DNA of 64,000 nucleotides from DATJKD01 sp963834855 (GTDB lineage Bacteria; Pseudomonadota; Gammaproteobacteria; Steroidobacterales; Steroidobacteraceae), in NCBI GenBank assembly GCA_963834855.1, contig CAWIDH010000035.1, positions 186,001 to 250,000 on the forward strand, given 5' to 3'. Every line of letters starts with the position of its first letter. Within the stretch, counting starts at the first letter, position 1. Below are positions 42,550 to 51,861 of the stretch, in pieces. Both the position numbers and the translations under genes were made by a program. The notes beneath the pieces are model-generated. The model was not told where the DNA came from. It saw only the letters and a list, made by a program, of their open reading frames with translations, and did not search any database.

Positions 42550-43419
42550 TCACTGTCCCGCGGAATCCTCGACGACCGGCTCTTCGCGTGGTGCCGCCGT
42601 TTCGTCCGGCGTGTCGCTCTCCGGCGTCTCCGGTGCGGCGTCGGGATCATCTGGCGGCTCGGCGGTCCCTTGAGGCTCGCCGCCCGCGTCGTCGAGCTCC
42701 TCGAATTCCTCCATCGGTTCCTCGGGCGGCTCGCCGTCGTAGACGAGGTACTGCCGCCGCTGCAGGTAGGCGTCGCGTATGAACCCGTAGGGGTCGTAGG
42801 TCTCGGCGAGCGTGTCGTCGAGCGGCAGCAGGCGGGCGCGGTCATCGACGATGCTGAGGGCGAGCGAAAACCATTTCGCGTCGCCGGTATCGAACCAGAA
42901 GAGGGGCTCGAGGAATTGATCCACGACCCTCGACGGTCCGTCTCGCACCGTCGCGGGACCGAAGAAGGGCAGCATCAGGTACGGACCGGGCGGCACACCC
43001 CACTTGCCGAGCGTCTGGCCCAGGTCCTCGTCGTGCTGCGGCAAGGCGTTCATCGACGCCACGTCGATGACGCCCGCCCAGCCAAAGGTCGTGTTGAGCA
43101 GGAATCCCAGCGTGTCCTGGCCGGCCTCGCGGAACTTGCCCTGCAGCAGCTGGTTGACGATCGTCCCGGGCGCCTTCAGGTTCGTGAAGAAATTACCGAC
43201 ACCGGTGCGGAACCAGTCCGGCGTGACCTTCTGGTAGGCCTTTGCCGTCGGCTTGAGCACGCCCCGGTCGAGGGCGTCGTTGAACTTGTAGACGCCGCGG
43301 TTGAACGGCTCGATCGGGTCGGCGGGGTTGCGTTCGCCGGTCGTGGCACAGCCCGCGAGCAGCATCGATCCGAACGCAATCAGCGCCGCCAGGCGGCGAC
43401 CGGCGGCCGGTGCAGGCAT
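42550..43419 (-). CDS. mlaA: Outer-membrane phospholipid-removing lipoprotein MlaA (VacJ)
   Basis: A 289-residue lipoprotein that extracts phospholipids from the outer leaflet and passes them to MlaC. A signal peptide with lipobox LLAGC is followed by the MlaA core: DPIEPFNRGVYKFND, VGNFFTNLKAPGTIVNQLLQ, LNTTFGWAGVIDVAS and GPYLMLPFFGPATVRDG. A long acidic, proline-rich C-terminal tail (about the last 60 residues, EEPMEEFEELDDAGGE) is beyond the family core. The start is ATG 43419, before the signal peptide. Confidence 0.93.
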   Translation of the reverse strand: MPAPAAGRRLAALIAFGSMLLAGCATTGERNPADPIEPFNRGVYKFNDALDRGVLKPTAKAYQKVTPDWFRTGVGNFFTNLKAPGTIVNQLLQGKFREAGQDTLGFLLNTTFGWAGVIDVASMNALPQHDEDLGQTLGKWGVPPGPYLMLPFFGPATVRDGPSRVVDQFLEPLFWFDTGDAKWFSLALSIVDDRARLLPLDDTLAETYDPYGFIRDAYLQRRQYLVYDGEPPEEPMEEFEELDDAGGEPQGTAEPPDDPDAAPETPESDTPDETAAPREEPVVEDSAGQ

Positions 43420-43463
43420 GCGGATCTCCGAAACGCGACCGGGACCGGTCGGGAGGCGCGATT

Positions 43464-45011
43464 CTACCAAGCGGCGTCCACGACGTTCGAACGCCGGCCG
43501 CCGGATTGGGGCGACTCGTCGGGACGCGCGAGCTTGGCGCGCTCCTTGGGCAGGGCCTCGCGCAGCTCGTCCAGCCGCGCGGTGAACCTGCGCCGCTGCA
43601 CGGCGGTGATGTTGGGGACCGACAACGCGAGCTCCAGCTGGTTGATCGCGAGCGGAAGGTCCGCGGACATCAGGTGGTACTCGGCCATGTAGGAGTAGGC
43701 GTCCGCGACGTCACCGGCTGCGTTCGCCGCCATCGCCGTCTGCCGGATCTGGGCCTGCGTGGGCGGGACGTTGTTGAAGAGATCGAGCAGCACCTCGTGC
43801 GCCCGCTTCGGGCGATTGGCGCGAATGAGCGCCTCTGCATAACGCATCGTCACGGGAACGTTGCGCGGCGCGAGCTCGCGCGCCTTCTCGAGCGTGGCGA
43901 GCGCACCGCGCACGTCTCCGTTGGCGAGCTGGGCCTGGCCGAGCGCCGTGTGGAAGGGCAGCACGTCGGGTCGCGACGCGCGCAGCCGCTCGAACGTGGG
44001 TATGGCAGCGGCCGCGTCGCCGGCTAAGACCATCGCAAGCGCACGGCCGTAGACCTGCGCGACCGTGGCGTCGGGCTCGTTGGTGATCGTCGAGGTGTAG
44101 TAGTCGCGCGGATCGACGGACGCCGGGGTGGTCAGCACCCGCACGCGCTCCTTCATGAGCGAATAGCTCAGGCTCTCGCCGGGACTGACGGGCGGGTACT
44201 GGCTGGCGCGTCCCTTGGATTCGGCGATGCGGGCGCTGGTCACCGGGTGGGTGCGCAGCAACTCCGGAAGGCCGTTCGGCCCGAGCTGCGTGCGTCGTCC
44301 CATGGTGTCGAAGAACGCCGGCATCGCGTTCGGGTCGAAGCCGGCGGCGGCCAGGATGCCGATGCCCACGCGGTCCGCCTCGTACTCGTTCTCGCGCGTG
44401 AAGTTGATCTGCGACTGGGCCGCGAGACCCTGCGCGGCCGAGACCGCGCCCATCGTCGCGTTGCCGCCCACGCCTGCAACGCCACCCAGCAGGATCGCCA
44501 CCAGCATCGCGGCCGTCGACACCAGGTTGGTGCGCGACTGGCTCTCGAGGCCGCGCGCGATGTGGCGCTGCGTGACGTGCGCAATCTCGTGCGCGAGCAC
44601 GCCAGCCAGCTCGCTTTCGTTGGCCGTCTCCATCAGCAGGCCGGTATGGATGCCGATGAAGCCGCCCGGGAGCGCAAAGGCGTTGATGGCGGGATCGCGC
44701 ACGATGAAATAGTTGAACGCGCGATTGCCGTCGTGGGCGAGGCTCGAGAGCTTGAGCCCGGTCGACTGCATGTACTCGCTGACCTCAGGGTCCTCGATCA
44801 TGTGCCCCGAGTCGCGCAGGCTGCGCATCACCATGCGCCCGATCCGGTATTCGTCCTCGAGGCTGAGCGTCGAACCGCCGGCCGTACCCATTTCGGGCAA
44901 CTGATCCTGGACCGAGGTCTGCTGGGCGGCCACCGGCCCGGGCAGCACGAGACCGGCCCAGGCCAGCAGGGCGGGCGCCATCGTGAGCCAGCGGGAAGCG
45001 GGGCGGGACAT
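43464..45011 (-). CDS. bepA: M48 metalloprotease with TPR domain, BepA-like
   Basis: Periplasmic zinc protease/chaperone for outer-membrane protein assembly, 515 residues. A signal peptide (to about VAAQQ) precedes the M48 domain, which has HEIAHVTQRH (zinc ligands and catalytic Glu) and the third ligand in ENEYEADRVGIGIL. A TPR-rich C-terminal half (about 330-490) follows. The C-terminus ends GGRRSNVVDAAW. It lies 44 bases after mlaA on the same strand. ATG 45011 is chosen because the signal peptide starts there. Confidence 0.9.
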   Translation of the reverse strand: MSRPASRWLTMAPALLAWAGLVLPGPVAAQQTSVQDQLPEMGTAGGSTLSLEDEYRIGRMVMRSLRDSGHMIEDPEVSEYMQSTGLKLSSLAHDGNRAFNYFIVRDPAINAFALPGGFIGIHTGLLMETANESELAGVLAHEIAHVTQRHIARGLESQSRTNLVSTAAMLVAILLGGVAGVGGNATMGAVSAAQGLAAQSQINFTRENEYEADRVGIGILAAAGFDPNAMPAFFDTMGRRTQLGPNGLPELLRTHPVTSARIAESKGRASQYPPVSPGESLSYSLMKERVRVLTTPASVDPRDYYTSTITNEPDATVAQVYGRALAMVLAGDAAAAIPTFERLRASRPDVLPFHTALGQAQLANGDVRGALATLEKARELAPRNVPVTMRYAEALIRANRPKRAHEVLLDLFNNVPPTQAQIRQTAMAANAAGDVADAYSYMAEYHLMSADLPLAINQLELALSVPNITAVQRRRFTARLDELREALPKERAKLARPDESPQSGGRRSNVVDAAW

Positions 45012-45052
45012 CAGTGTTTGGACCGCGGCCGGATGGGCCCGGTTCCGTGGCC

Positions 45053-46516
45053 TCAGAGCGCTTCCGACGCGTAGTCGGCGAGCCTCGAGCGTTCGCCGCG
45101 TCTCAGGGTGACATGGCCGTAGTAGTTCCAGCCGCGGAAGCGGTTCACGACGTAGGTCAGACCGGAGGTGGTTTCCGACAGGTAGGGGCTGTCGATCTGC
45201 GCGATGTTGCCCAGGCACACGAGTTTCGTGCCCGGCCCGGCGCGGGTGATCAACGCCTTCATCTGTTTCGGCGTCAGGTTCTGCGCCTCGTCGAGAATGA
45301 TGTAGCGGTTCAGGAACGTGCGGCCGCGCATGAAGTTGAGCGACCGGATCTTGATGCGGTTGCGCAGCAGGTCGTTGGTCGCCGCACGGCCCCAGGTGCC
45401 GCCCTCCTGCGTCTGCGTCAGGACTTCGAGATTGTCCATCAGCGCGCCCATCCACGGCTCCATCTTCTCCTCTTCGGTGCCCGGCAGGAACCCGATGTCC
45501 TCGCCCAGCGGGATCGTCACGCGGGTCATGATGATCTCGTTGAAGCGGTTCGTCTCGAGGGTCTGCGCGAGCCCCGCCGCGAGCGTGAGCAGCGTCTTGC
45601 CCGTACCCGCCGGCCCGAGAATCGTGACGAAGTCGATCTCCGGGTCGAGCAGCAGGTTCAACGCGAAATTCTGCTCGCGGTTGCGGGCGTTGATGCCCCA
45701 GACGCCGTGCCGCTCGCTGCGGAAGTCACGCACGATCTCGAGCACGGCGGTCTCGCCCTCGACCTTGCGCACGATGGCCTCGAGCCCGTGCTCGCCGGGC
45801 TGGTGCACGAACAGGTTCGGCGCCCAGCGCGCCGTGACCCGGCCGCGCACGCGGTAATACGTCCGTCCCTGCTCGTGCCAGGACTCGAGGCTGCGCCCGG
45901 TCCGGTCCCAGAAATTCGCCGGGAGCTCCTCCACCCCGGTGTAGAGCAGGTCGGCGTCCTCGATCGTCTTGTCGCTGTAGTAGTCCTCGGCATGCACGCC
46001 CAGGATCGCCGCCTTGATCCGCAGGTTGATGTCCTTGGACACCAGCGTGACCCGGGCCTTGGCCTGCTCGCCCCGCAAAGCCAGCGTGTGCGCGAGGATG
46101 GCGTTGTCGGTGCCGTGACCGGGCAGGTTGTCCGGCAGGCCCGTGGCGAGCTGGCGGGTCTGGAAGAAGAGGCGGCCGGTCGGCGGCTTCTTGCCACCGT
46201 TCGTGTACTTGGCCGGCGGCAACTCGAGCCCGCGGTCGATCTGCTCCTTGCTGGCGTTGGCCATCAGCTCGTCGAGGAAGCGGGCGACCTGGCGCACGTT
46301 GCGCGCACCTTCGGACATGCCCTTCTTCCCGGCATCGAGCTCCTCGAGGACGATCATCGGGATGAAGATGTCGTGTTCCTCGAAGCGGAAGATCGCCGCG
46401 GGATCGTGCATCAGCACATTGGTGTCGAGGACGAATATGCGGCGTTGCGCGGTCGGCTTCTTCTTCGGCGGCAAGTTCGGGCTCCGGGAGCGCCGCGGTT
46501 GCGGCGCGGTGGTCAA
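45053..46516 (-). CDS. PIN domain-PhoH ATPase (YlaK/PhoH2-like)
   Basis: A 487-residue fusion. The N-terminal PIN ribonuclease domain starts IFVLDTNVLMHDPAAIF. The C-terminal PhoH ATPase has Walker A GPAGTGKTLLTLA and Walker B YIILDEAQNLTPKQ. Members of this type are thought to be RNA helicase-RNases. TTG 46516 is the best start, overlapping the bcp stop (TTGA). No ATG lies between it and the PIN motif. Confidence 0.85.
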   Translation of the reverse strand: MTTAPQPRRSRSPNLPPKKKPTAQRRIFVLDTNVLMHDPAAIFRFEEHDIFIPMIVLEELDAGKKGMSEGARNVRQVARFLDELMANASKEQIDRGLELPPAKYTNGGKKPPTGRLFFQTRQLATGLPDNLPGHGTDNAILAHTLALRGEQAKARVTLVSKDINLRIKAAILGVHAEDYYSDKTIEDADLLYTGVEELPANFWDRTGRSLESWHEQGRTYYRVRGRVTARWAPNLFVHQPGEHGLEAIVRKVEGETAVLEIVRDFRSERHGVWGINARNREQNFALNLLLDPEIDFVTILGPAGTGKTLLTLAAGLAQTLETNRFNEIIMTRVTIPLGEDIGFLPGTEEEKMEPWMGALMDNLEVLTQTQEGGTWGRAATNDLLRNRIKIRSLNFMRGRTFLNRYIILDEAQNLTPKQMKALITRAGPGTKLVCLGNIAQIDSPYLSETTSGLTYVVNRFRGWNYYGHVTLRRGERSRLADYASEAL

Positions 46517-46986
46517 AGTTCGCGGGCGGCGTCCAGGACGGCCTCGGCATGCCCGGCCACCCTGACCTTGCGCCACTCGCGGCGCAATACGCCTTTTTCA
46601 TCGATCAGGAAAGTGCTGCGCTCGACGCCCTGGAACTTCCGGCCGTACATGCTCTTCTCGCGGATCACGTCGAACAGGCGGCAGGCCTTGCGCTCCTCGT
46701 CGGCGAGCAGCTCGAAGGGAAACTCGAGCTTCGCCTTGAACTTCTCGTGCGACGCGAGCGTGTCGGTCGAGACGCCGACGATCTCGGTTCGCGCCTTGCG
46801 GAACTGCGGATACAGGTCGCGGAATTCCATGCCTTCCCTCGTGCAGCCCGAGGTATTGTCGCGCGGGTAGAAGTAGACGACGAGCTTGCGACCGGCCTGT
46901 CCTGACAGCTTCCAGTTGCCGCCCCCGGTCGCGGGCAGCGCGAAGTCAGGAACCTTGCGGTCGAGCTGGACGGTCTTGTCGGCCAT
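46513..46986 (-). CDS. bcp: Thioredoxin-dependent thiol peroxidase Bcp
   Basis: A 157-residue atypical 2-Cys peroxiredoxin. VVYFYPRDNTSGCTREGMEF contains the peroxidatic Cys, and the resolving position five residues on is Met, not Cys. DLYPQFRKARTEIVGVSTDT and the C-terminal FLIDEKGVLRREWRKVRV are typical. It begins two bases past the gcvR stop. A second Bcp-like gene lies at 50555. Confidence 0.9.
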   Translation of the reverse strand: MADKTVQLDRKVPDFALPATGGGNWKLSGQAGRKLVVYFYPRDNTSGCTREGMEFRDLYPQFRKARTEIVGVSTDTLASHEKFKAKLEFPFELLADEERKACRLFDVIREKSMYGRKFQGVERSTFLIDEKGVLRREWRKVRVAGHAEAVLDAAREL

Positions 46987-46988
46987 CG

Positions 46989-47519
46989 TCACGCCTTGAG
47001 CGGTTCGAGGATTGCATCGAGATTGAGGTTGTCGCAAAAGTCCATGAACTCCTCGCGCAGCGCCGCGATGTGGATGCGCGTGGGAACGTGCACGACCATG
47101 TAGACGGAGAACATCGGCGCGCCGGTGTGCGCGGCGTTGTACGTGCGGGTCGAGATGTCGCCGATGTCGACACCGCGCGAGGCGAAGAACCCGGCGAGCT
47201 GGTGCAGTATGCCCGGCTGGTCGAGGCAGACGACGTCCACGGTATAGGACACGAAATCCGGGCGCGGCGGGCGCATCTCGGTGCGCCGGCTGGTGATCGT
47301 GAGGCCGGAGGCCTCGCCGAGCTTCTGCAGCTCGCCCTCGAGCTTCGCGAGCGTGTGCCAGTTGCCCGACACCAGCAGCAGCATCGCGAACTCGTTGCCG
47401 AGCGCGGACATGCGGCTCTCGAGCACGTTGCCGCCACACTCGACCACGACGCGTGTCAGGTCGAATACGAGGCCCGTGCGGTCGCTGCCGACGGCACAGA
47501 TCGCGATGAGTTGCTTCAT
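46989..47519 (-). CDS. gcvR: ACT-domain protein GcvR-like
   Basis: A 176-residue protein with two ACT domains (about 1-80 and 90-170), as in the glycine cleavage system repressor GcvR. The first begins MKQLIAICAVGSDRTGLVFD, and the second has DQPGILHQLAGFFASRGVDI. It probably senses an amino acid. No glycine-cleavage genes are nearby. The gcvR-bcp-phoH order is seen in other gammaproteobacteria. It is divergent from dapA. Confidence 0.85.
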   Translation of the reverse strand: MKQLIAICAVGSDRTGLVFDLTRVVVECGGNVLESRMSALGNEFAMLLLVSGNWHTLAKLEGELQKLGEASGLTITSRRTEMRPPRPDFVSYTVDVVCLDQPGILHQLAGFFASRGVDIGDISTRTYNAAHTGAPMFSVYMVVHVPTRIHIAALREEFMDFCDNLNLDAILEPLKA

Positions 47520-47638
47520 GGGATGATTGTCGCGCAGTGTAGCGGGGTGGATCCGCCGCGTACATTGCGGCCTCGGGTGCGCCTTCCCCCCGTGGCGCCG
47601 GTTCAGTAGGATCCCGGGTCTTCGCAACCGGACGGAAC

Positions 47639-48520
47639 ATGTACAAGGGCAGCATCCCGGCACTCGTCACGCCCATGCGCGATGACGGCTCCGTCGACCT
47701 CGACGCCTGGGACCGACTGCTTGATCTCCACCTGGACGCAGGCACGGACGGCGTCGTGGTCGGCGGAACGACCGGCGAGTCGCCGACGATCTCGAGCGAG
47801 GAACTGGCCACGCTCATCGGGCGCGCGCGCAATCGGCTTGCCGGGCGCATTCCCGTCATCGCGGGCAGCGGGGGAAATTCGACGGCGAAGAGCGTCTCAT
47901 TGTCGCGAGCAGCGGTCGATGCAGGAGCCGATGCGCTGCTGGTCGTGACGCCGTATTACAACCGGCCCACGCAGGAAGGCCTGTACCGGCATTTCAGCGC
48001 GATTGCGGATGCGGCCGGCGCACCGGTGATCCTCTACAACGTGCCGTCGCGCACCGCCTGCGATCTGCTTCCCGAGACCGTGGCGCGGCTGTCGGAGCAC
48101 CCGCGCATCATCGGGATCAAGGAGGCCACCGGCGACGTGGCCCGCGGCCAGGCCGTGTTGCGTCTTTGCCGCCCGGGATTCCTGCTCTTGAGCGGTGACG
48201 ACCCGACCGCGGTCGACCTGATGCGCATCGGCGCACGCGGCGTGATATCCGTGACCGCGAACGTCGCGGCGCGCGCGATGCACGAGATCTGCGCGGCGGC
48301 GCTGGCTGGCCGCCACGACGAAGCCGCGGCGATGGATGACCGCATCGCACGCCTGCACCGGGCGCTGTTCGTGGAGCCAAATCCGATTCCCGTGAAATGG
48401 GCCGTGCATCGAATGGGGCTCATCAGCCGCGGCATCCGCCTGCCGCTGACGCCGCTGACCGAGGCGCTCCGCGCGCCGCTCGAGGCGGTGATGGACGAGG
48501 CCGGTGTCGCGCTCGTGTGA
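47639..48520 (+). CDS. dapA: 4-hydroxy-tetrahydrodipicolinate synthase
   Basis: First committed step of diaminopimelate/lysine synthesis, 293 residues. Family marks: GSIPALVTPM, VVGGTTGESPTIS, the active-site Tyr in VVTPYYNRPTQEGLYRHF, and the Schiff-base Lys in IGIKEATGDV. The start matches the usual N-terminus. The common downstream gene bamC is replaced here by tRNA-Ser. Confidence 0.96.
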   Translation: MYKGSIPALVTPMRDDGSVDLDAWDRLLDLHLDAGTDGVVVGGTTGESPTISSEELATLIGRARNRLAGRIPVIAGSGGNSTAKSVSLSRAAVDAGADALLVVTPYYNRPTQEGLYRHFSAIADAAGAPVILYNVPSRTACDLLPETVARLSEHPRIIGIKEATGDVARGQAVLRLCRPGFLLLSGDDPTAVDLMRIGARGVISVTANVAARAMHEICAAALAGRHDEAAAMDDRIARLHRALFVEPNPIPVKWAVHRMGLISRGIRLPLTPLTEALRAPLEAVMDEAGVALV

Positions 48521-48592
48521 AGGTCGCCCTGGCCGATTTCGCTGCGTTGCCGGGCTGATGCCTTCCGTGTAGGCTTCGCAGCCCTTCCAGCC

Positions 48593-48683
48593 GGAGAGGT
48601 GGCCGAGCGGTCGAAGGCGCTGGACTGGAAATTCAGTAATACCCTAAAGGTATTCGTGGGTTCGAATCCCACCCTCTCCGCCA
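48593..48683 (+). tRNA. tRNA-Ser (GGA)
   Basis: Seven-base acceptor stem GGAGAGG/CCTCTCC, anticodon loop CTGGAAA giving GGA, a long variable arm (AATACCCTAAAGGTATT), T-loop GGTTCGAATCC and an encoded CCA. It reads UCC/UCU. Confidence 0.95.
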
Positions 48684-48695
48684 ATCTGAAGAATC

Positions 48696-48722
48696 AAAGG
48701 GGACAGCTTTATTTTCTGAAGC
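48696..48722. repeat. GGGGACAG-TTATTTTCTG dispersed-repeat fragment
   Basis: AGGGGACAGCTTTATTTTCTG downstream of tRNA-Ser has the form of small repeats I recall from other gammaproteobacterial genomes. The following GGAAAATAGATCCGTCC (48804-48820) is similar in style and overlaps the apbE start. Only one copy of each is in the window. Confidence 0.35.
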
Positions 48723-48801
48723 GCCGGCGTCGCGGTCGCCGCTGAAGAGGGGAGCGAGCTATCGTCCCCGTTCGCCGAGAACCGGTCGCTGAGTCGCGGT
48801 T

Positions 48802-49854
48802 GTGGAAAATAGATCCGTCCATCTTCCTGGTGCTTTCCTGGCGGCGCTCTTGCTGACGGCGTGCGCAGAGCCGCGGCCGGTCGTGCTGCAGGGCGAAGCC
48901 ATGGGCACGACGTGGTCGGTGACGCTCGACGAGCGGCCCCCGAACGCGGACCTGGCGCGGGTCGACGCGGCGGTGAGGCGCGTGCTCGACGAGGTCGATG
49001 CGTCGCTCTCGACCTGGAACCCGGCCTCGGAGATATCCAGTTTCAATCGGCATATGGGACACGACTGGGTGCCACTCTCCGCTGCATTGCACACGGTCCT
49101 CGCGGGTGCGCGCACCGTCAGCGCGCAATCCGGCGGCGCGTTCGACGTCACGGTCGCGCCGCTGGTCACGCTCTGGGGATTCGGACCCGCTGAGCCCGCG
49201 CAATCCAGGCGGCCCGCGACAGAGCAGGTCGATTCCGCGCTGGCTCGCGTCGGCTTCGACAAGCTCGAGCTGCGCGAGCAGCCCGTCGCGGCGCGCAAGC
49301 TCGTTGCAGGTCTCGAGCTCGACGTGAATGCGATCGCACCGGGCTACGCAGTCGACCGGATCAGCGACGGGCTGGCGGCGCTGGGCTATGCGGATCACAT
49401 CGTCGAGATCGGCGGCGAGGTGCGCTGCCGCGGTCGCGGTCCGAACGGCCGGCTCTGGCGCATCGCGATCGAAAAGCCGCAGCAGGGCGCGCGTGCCGTG
49501 CAGGCGGTCGTCGCGCTCGACGATCTCGGCATCTCCACCTCGGGCGACTATCGCGACTTCCGCATCGTCGACGGGCAGCGCATCCCGCACACGATCGATC
49601 CACGCAGCGGCACGCCGGTCGCGCACGGCCTCGCCTCGGTGAGCGTCGTTCACGAGTCCGTGATGCTCGCGGACGCCTATGCCACGGCGCTCATGGTGTT
49701 GGGCCCGGAAGCCGGTCGCGCGCTTGCCGAGCGGCTGGGGCTGCCGGCACTGTTCGTCGAACGCACCGGCGACGGATTCGCCGAGCGCGCTACTTCACAT
49801 TTCGAGCGACTGCGTACTCATGGCGATGCATTGCCGCCGAGTGCACACAATTGA
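48802..49854 (+). CDS. apbE: FAD:protein FMN transferase ApbE
   Basis: Periplasmic lipoprotein of 350 residues that attaches FMN to flavoproteins. Signal peptide with lipobox LLTAC; ApbE marks MGTTWSVTLD, SAQSGGAFDVTVAPLV, LDVNAIAPGYAVDRI, YADHIVEIGGEVR, STSGDYRDF and HTIDPRSGTPV, and the Mg-binding region ADAYATALMVLG. The GTG start lies within a repeat-like sequence, so the exact N-terminus is uncertain. No Rnf or Nqr target is in the window. Confidence 0.92.
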   Translation: MENRSVHLPGAFLAALLLTACAEPRPVVLQGEAMGTTWSVTLDERPPNADLARVDAAVRRVLDEVDASLSTWNPASEISSFNRHMGHDWVPLSAALHTVLAGARTVSAQSGGAFDVTVAPLVTLWGFGPAEPAQSRRPATEQVDSALARVGFDKLELREQPVAARKLVAGLELDVNAIAPGYAVDRISDGLAALGYADHIVEIGGEVRCRGRGPNGRLWRIAIEKPQQGARAVQAVVALDDLGISTSGDYRDFRIVDGQRIPHTIDPRSGTPVAHGLASVSVVHESVMLADAYATALMVLGPEAGRALAERLGLPALFVERTGDGFAERATSHFERLRTHGDALPPSAHN

Positions 49855-49910
49855 ACACTCGACCGGGTCGCGACGTGCCTGACCGGTTGCGCGGTGGCTA
49901 TCATCGGCGC

Positions 49911-50504
49911 ATGACGGAACCGTTCGATCGGCTGCGTCGTCGACCATTGCTCGCACCGCTGCTGCTGCCGCTGCTGGTATTGCTGGCAGCGGGCGCCGGG
50001 ATCTACTGGCTGGGCAGCTGGGCACGCACGACGGTGGTGGTCCTCGTCCGCCACGCCGAGCCCCAGCCGACGACGAGCGGCGATCCCGACCTCAGCATCG
50101 CGGGCGAGCGGCGGGTCGCAGCGCTCGGTGAATTCCTCGCCGACCTGTTCGTCGCCGGGCAAGTCGATCATCTTTATGCGGCCGACACGCGCCGCGCGCA
50201 GCAGACCGCGGCGCCGGTGGCGAACCAGTTCGGGCTGCCGATCAACCTGCTCGCGAGCAACGACTGGCCGACGCTTGCGCGACGCATCAAGTCGGAACAT
50301 CGCGGCGAGACCGTCGTAGTCGTCGGGTACTCGAGCACCATGCCCGTGGTGCTGGAGCAGCTGGCCGAAGCGAAAGTAGCGATTGCAGAAGACGAGTTCG
50401 ACTCGGTGTTCGTGGTCGTGATACCGAGCCCCGGCGACCCGCGAGTCCTCAGGCTGCATTACGGCGCCAGGAGTGAGCCCACCGCGACCGCGGAGGCCAA
50501 GTGA
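49911..50504 (+). CDS. Membrane-anchored histidine-phosphatase-fold protein lacking the second His
   Basis: A 197-residue protein. One N-terminal hydrophobic segment (LLLPLLVLLAAGAGIYWLG) is followed by a phosphoglycerate-mutase-like domain with the RHG-type motif LVRHAEPQPTTSG and LYAADTRRAQQTAAPVA. The usual GHSNT second motif reads VVVGYSSTMPVV, with Tyr for the catalytic His. Activity is therefore doubtful. The start at ATG 49911 precedes the hydrophobic segment. Confidence 0.75.
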   Translation: MTEPFDRLRRRPLLAPLLLPLLVLLAAGAGIYWLGSWARTTVVVLVRHAEPQPTTSGDPDLSIAGERRVAALGEFLADLFVAGQVDHLYAADTRRAQQTAAPVANQFGLPINLLASNDWPTLARRIKSEHRGETVVVVGYSSTMPVVLEQLAEAKVAIAEDEFDSVFVVVIPSPGDPRVLRLHYGARSEPTATAEAK

Positions 50505-50554
50505 TGAAGGTCCTTAGAAAGGATCCGTAACCTATTGTTCTTGATTGCGATTAG

Positions 50555-51013
50555 CTAGGCCTTTGCACCGGCGGCGATGGCCGACTTCACGAAGGCCTCG
50601 TGGGCGCCGATACGCAGGTCGGCGAGTACCGAGTCGCGGATCTGTCCATCCTTGCCGATCAGATAGGTGCCGCGCCGCACGCCGAGACCGAGCGGCCCGT
50701 CGAGGCCGTAAGCCTTCACGACCGTCTTGTCGGGGTCCGAGAGCAGCGTGAAGTTGAGCGAGTGTTTTTCCGCGAACCGCTGGTGCGAATCCGTGTCCTG
50801 CGGGCTCACGCCGACGACGCGCAGCCCCGCCCTGAGCAGGTCCTGATGCAGGTCGCGGAAACTGCAGGCTTCCTTCGTGCAGCCGGGCGTGAAATCGGCC
50901 GGGTAGAAGTAGAGGATCAGCGGTCCGTCCTTCAGCAGCCCGGACAGGGTGCGCTTGCGGCCGGTCTGGTCCACGAGCTCAAAGTCCGGTGCCACGCTGC
51001 CTTTTTCGAGCAT
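50555..51013 (-). CDS. PrxQ/Bcp-type peroxiredoxin
   Basis: A 152-residue thiol peroxidase with two cysteines in FYPADFTPGCTKEACSFRD, separated by four residues, the PrxQ arrangement. The rest of the fold is present (RVVGVSPQDTDSHQRFAEKH, GTYLIGKDGQIRD). It is distinct from the Bcp gene at 46513, which lacks the second Cys at this position. The GNAT gene lies three bases upstream on the same strand. Confidence 0.92.
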   Translation of the reverse strand: MLEKGSVAPDFELVDQTGRKRTLSGLLKDGPLILYFYPADFTPGCTKEACSFRDLHQDLLRAGLRVVGVSPQDTDSHQRFAEKHSLNFTLLSDPDKTVVKAYGLDGPLGLGVRRGTYLIGKDGQIRDSVLADLRIGAHEAFVKSAIAAGAKA

Positions 51014-51016
51014 CGC

Positions 51017-51496
51017 TCAGCTCCCGGCGCGCGTTACGGCGCCTGAATAGTCGTCTTCCATCACGAAGTAACCCGAGTCGACGAGGCCGCAGCTCCGGTA
51101 CGTCTGCTGCGCCCGCGCATTGTCGCGCTCCACGCAGAGCCGCACACCACAGACCTCCGGCTGCGAGCGCGCGATCTCCCGCAGATGTTCGAACAGCCGG
51201 CGGAACACGCCCCGGCCCCGGGCGTCCGGCGCAACGTACACGCTCTGGAGCCACCAGAAGCAACCGTTGCGCCAGTCGCTCCACTCGTAGGTGTGCATGA
51301 TCTGGCCCACGACCCGGCCATCGGCGACCGCGACGAAGTAGCGACCCTTGCTGCGGTCGGCGAGCGCCGCAGCGACGCCCTCGCGTACGATCTCGGGATC
51401 GAGCAGGCGGTTCTCGGTCTCCAGGGCCATGGCGGCGTTGTTGGCCGCGATGCTGTCGATATCTGCCGTGGTGGCGTCCCGGATCGTGATCTCCAT
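51017..51496 (-). CDS. GNAT-family N-acetyltransferase
   Basis: A 159-residue single GNAT domain. It starts EITIRDATTADIDSIAANNA. The acetyl-CoA loop lies in VYVAPDARGRGVFRRLFEHL, followed by VCGVRLCVERDNARAQQTYR. The substrate is unknown. ATG 51496 gives the standard beta-1 start. It is in the same direction as prxQ with three bases between. Confidence 0.85.
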   Translation of the reverse strand: MEITIRDATTADIDSIAANNAAMALETENRLLDPEIVREGVAAALADRSKGRYFVAVADGRVVGQIMHTYEWSDWRNGCFWWLQSVYVAPDARGRGVFRRLFEHLREIARSQPEVCGVRLCVERDNARAQQTYRSCGLVDSGYFVMEDDYSGAVTRAGS

Positions 51497-51576
51497 CGTC
51501 GAATCATACCGTGGGCGCACCGCGGGCCCGCCAGTTGCCCCCCGGGAGCCCGGTGCTACAATGCGCGCCCTCGCGT

Positions 51577-51652
<76 letters not shown>

Positions 51653-51662
51653 ATCTCACAAG

Positions 51663-51686
51663 CCCGGAGTCCTTCCGGGTTTTTTA
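51663..51686 (+). terminator. Rho-independent terminator after tRNA-Ala
   Basis: CCCGGA, loop GTCCT, TCCGGG followed by seven T, 11 bases past the tRNA CCA. Confidence 0.88.
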
Positions 51687-51861
51687 TTTTCCCGCTCCGT
51701 GCCACTGCTGGCCCGCCTGCGCAAGCCTCCAATCGGCGCTCGGCCATTTGTCACCCGTCATCATCGGGAGGAAACTGCCCGTCACCGAACTCGAGTCCGC
51801 CCGGGCCACCGGCCGATCGAGAAAGGCCGGGCAGGTCGAGGCGCGATGGAGGAAAGAGGTT

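Noticed and set aside
50505..50554. Hairpin GGTCCTT-AGA-AAGGATC between convergent genes
   Set aside because: Short stem with a G-U pair and no T-tract; not strong enough to call a terminator.
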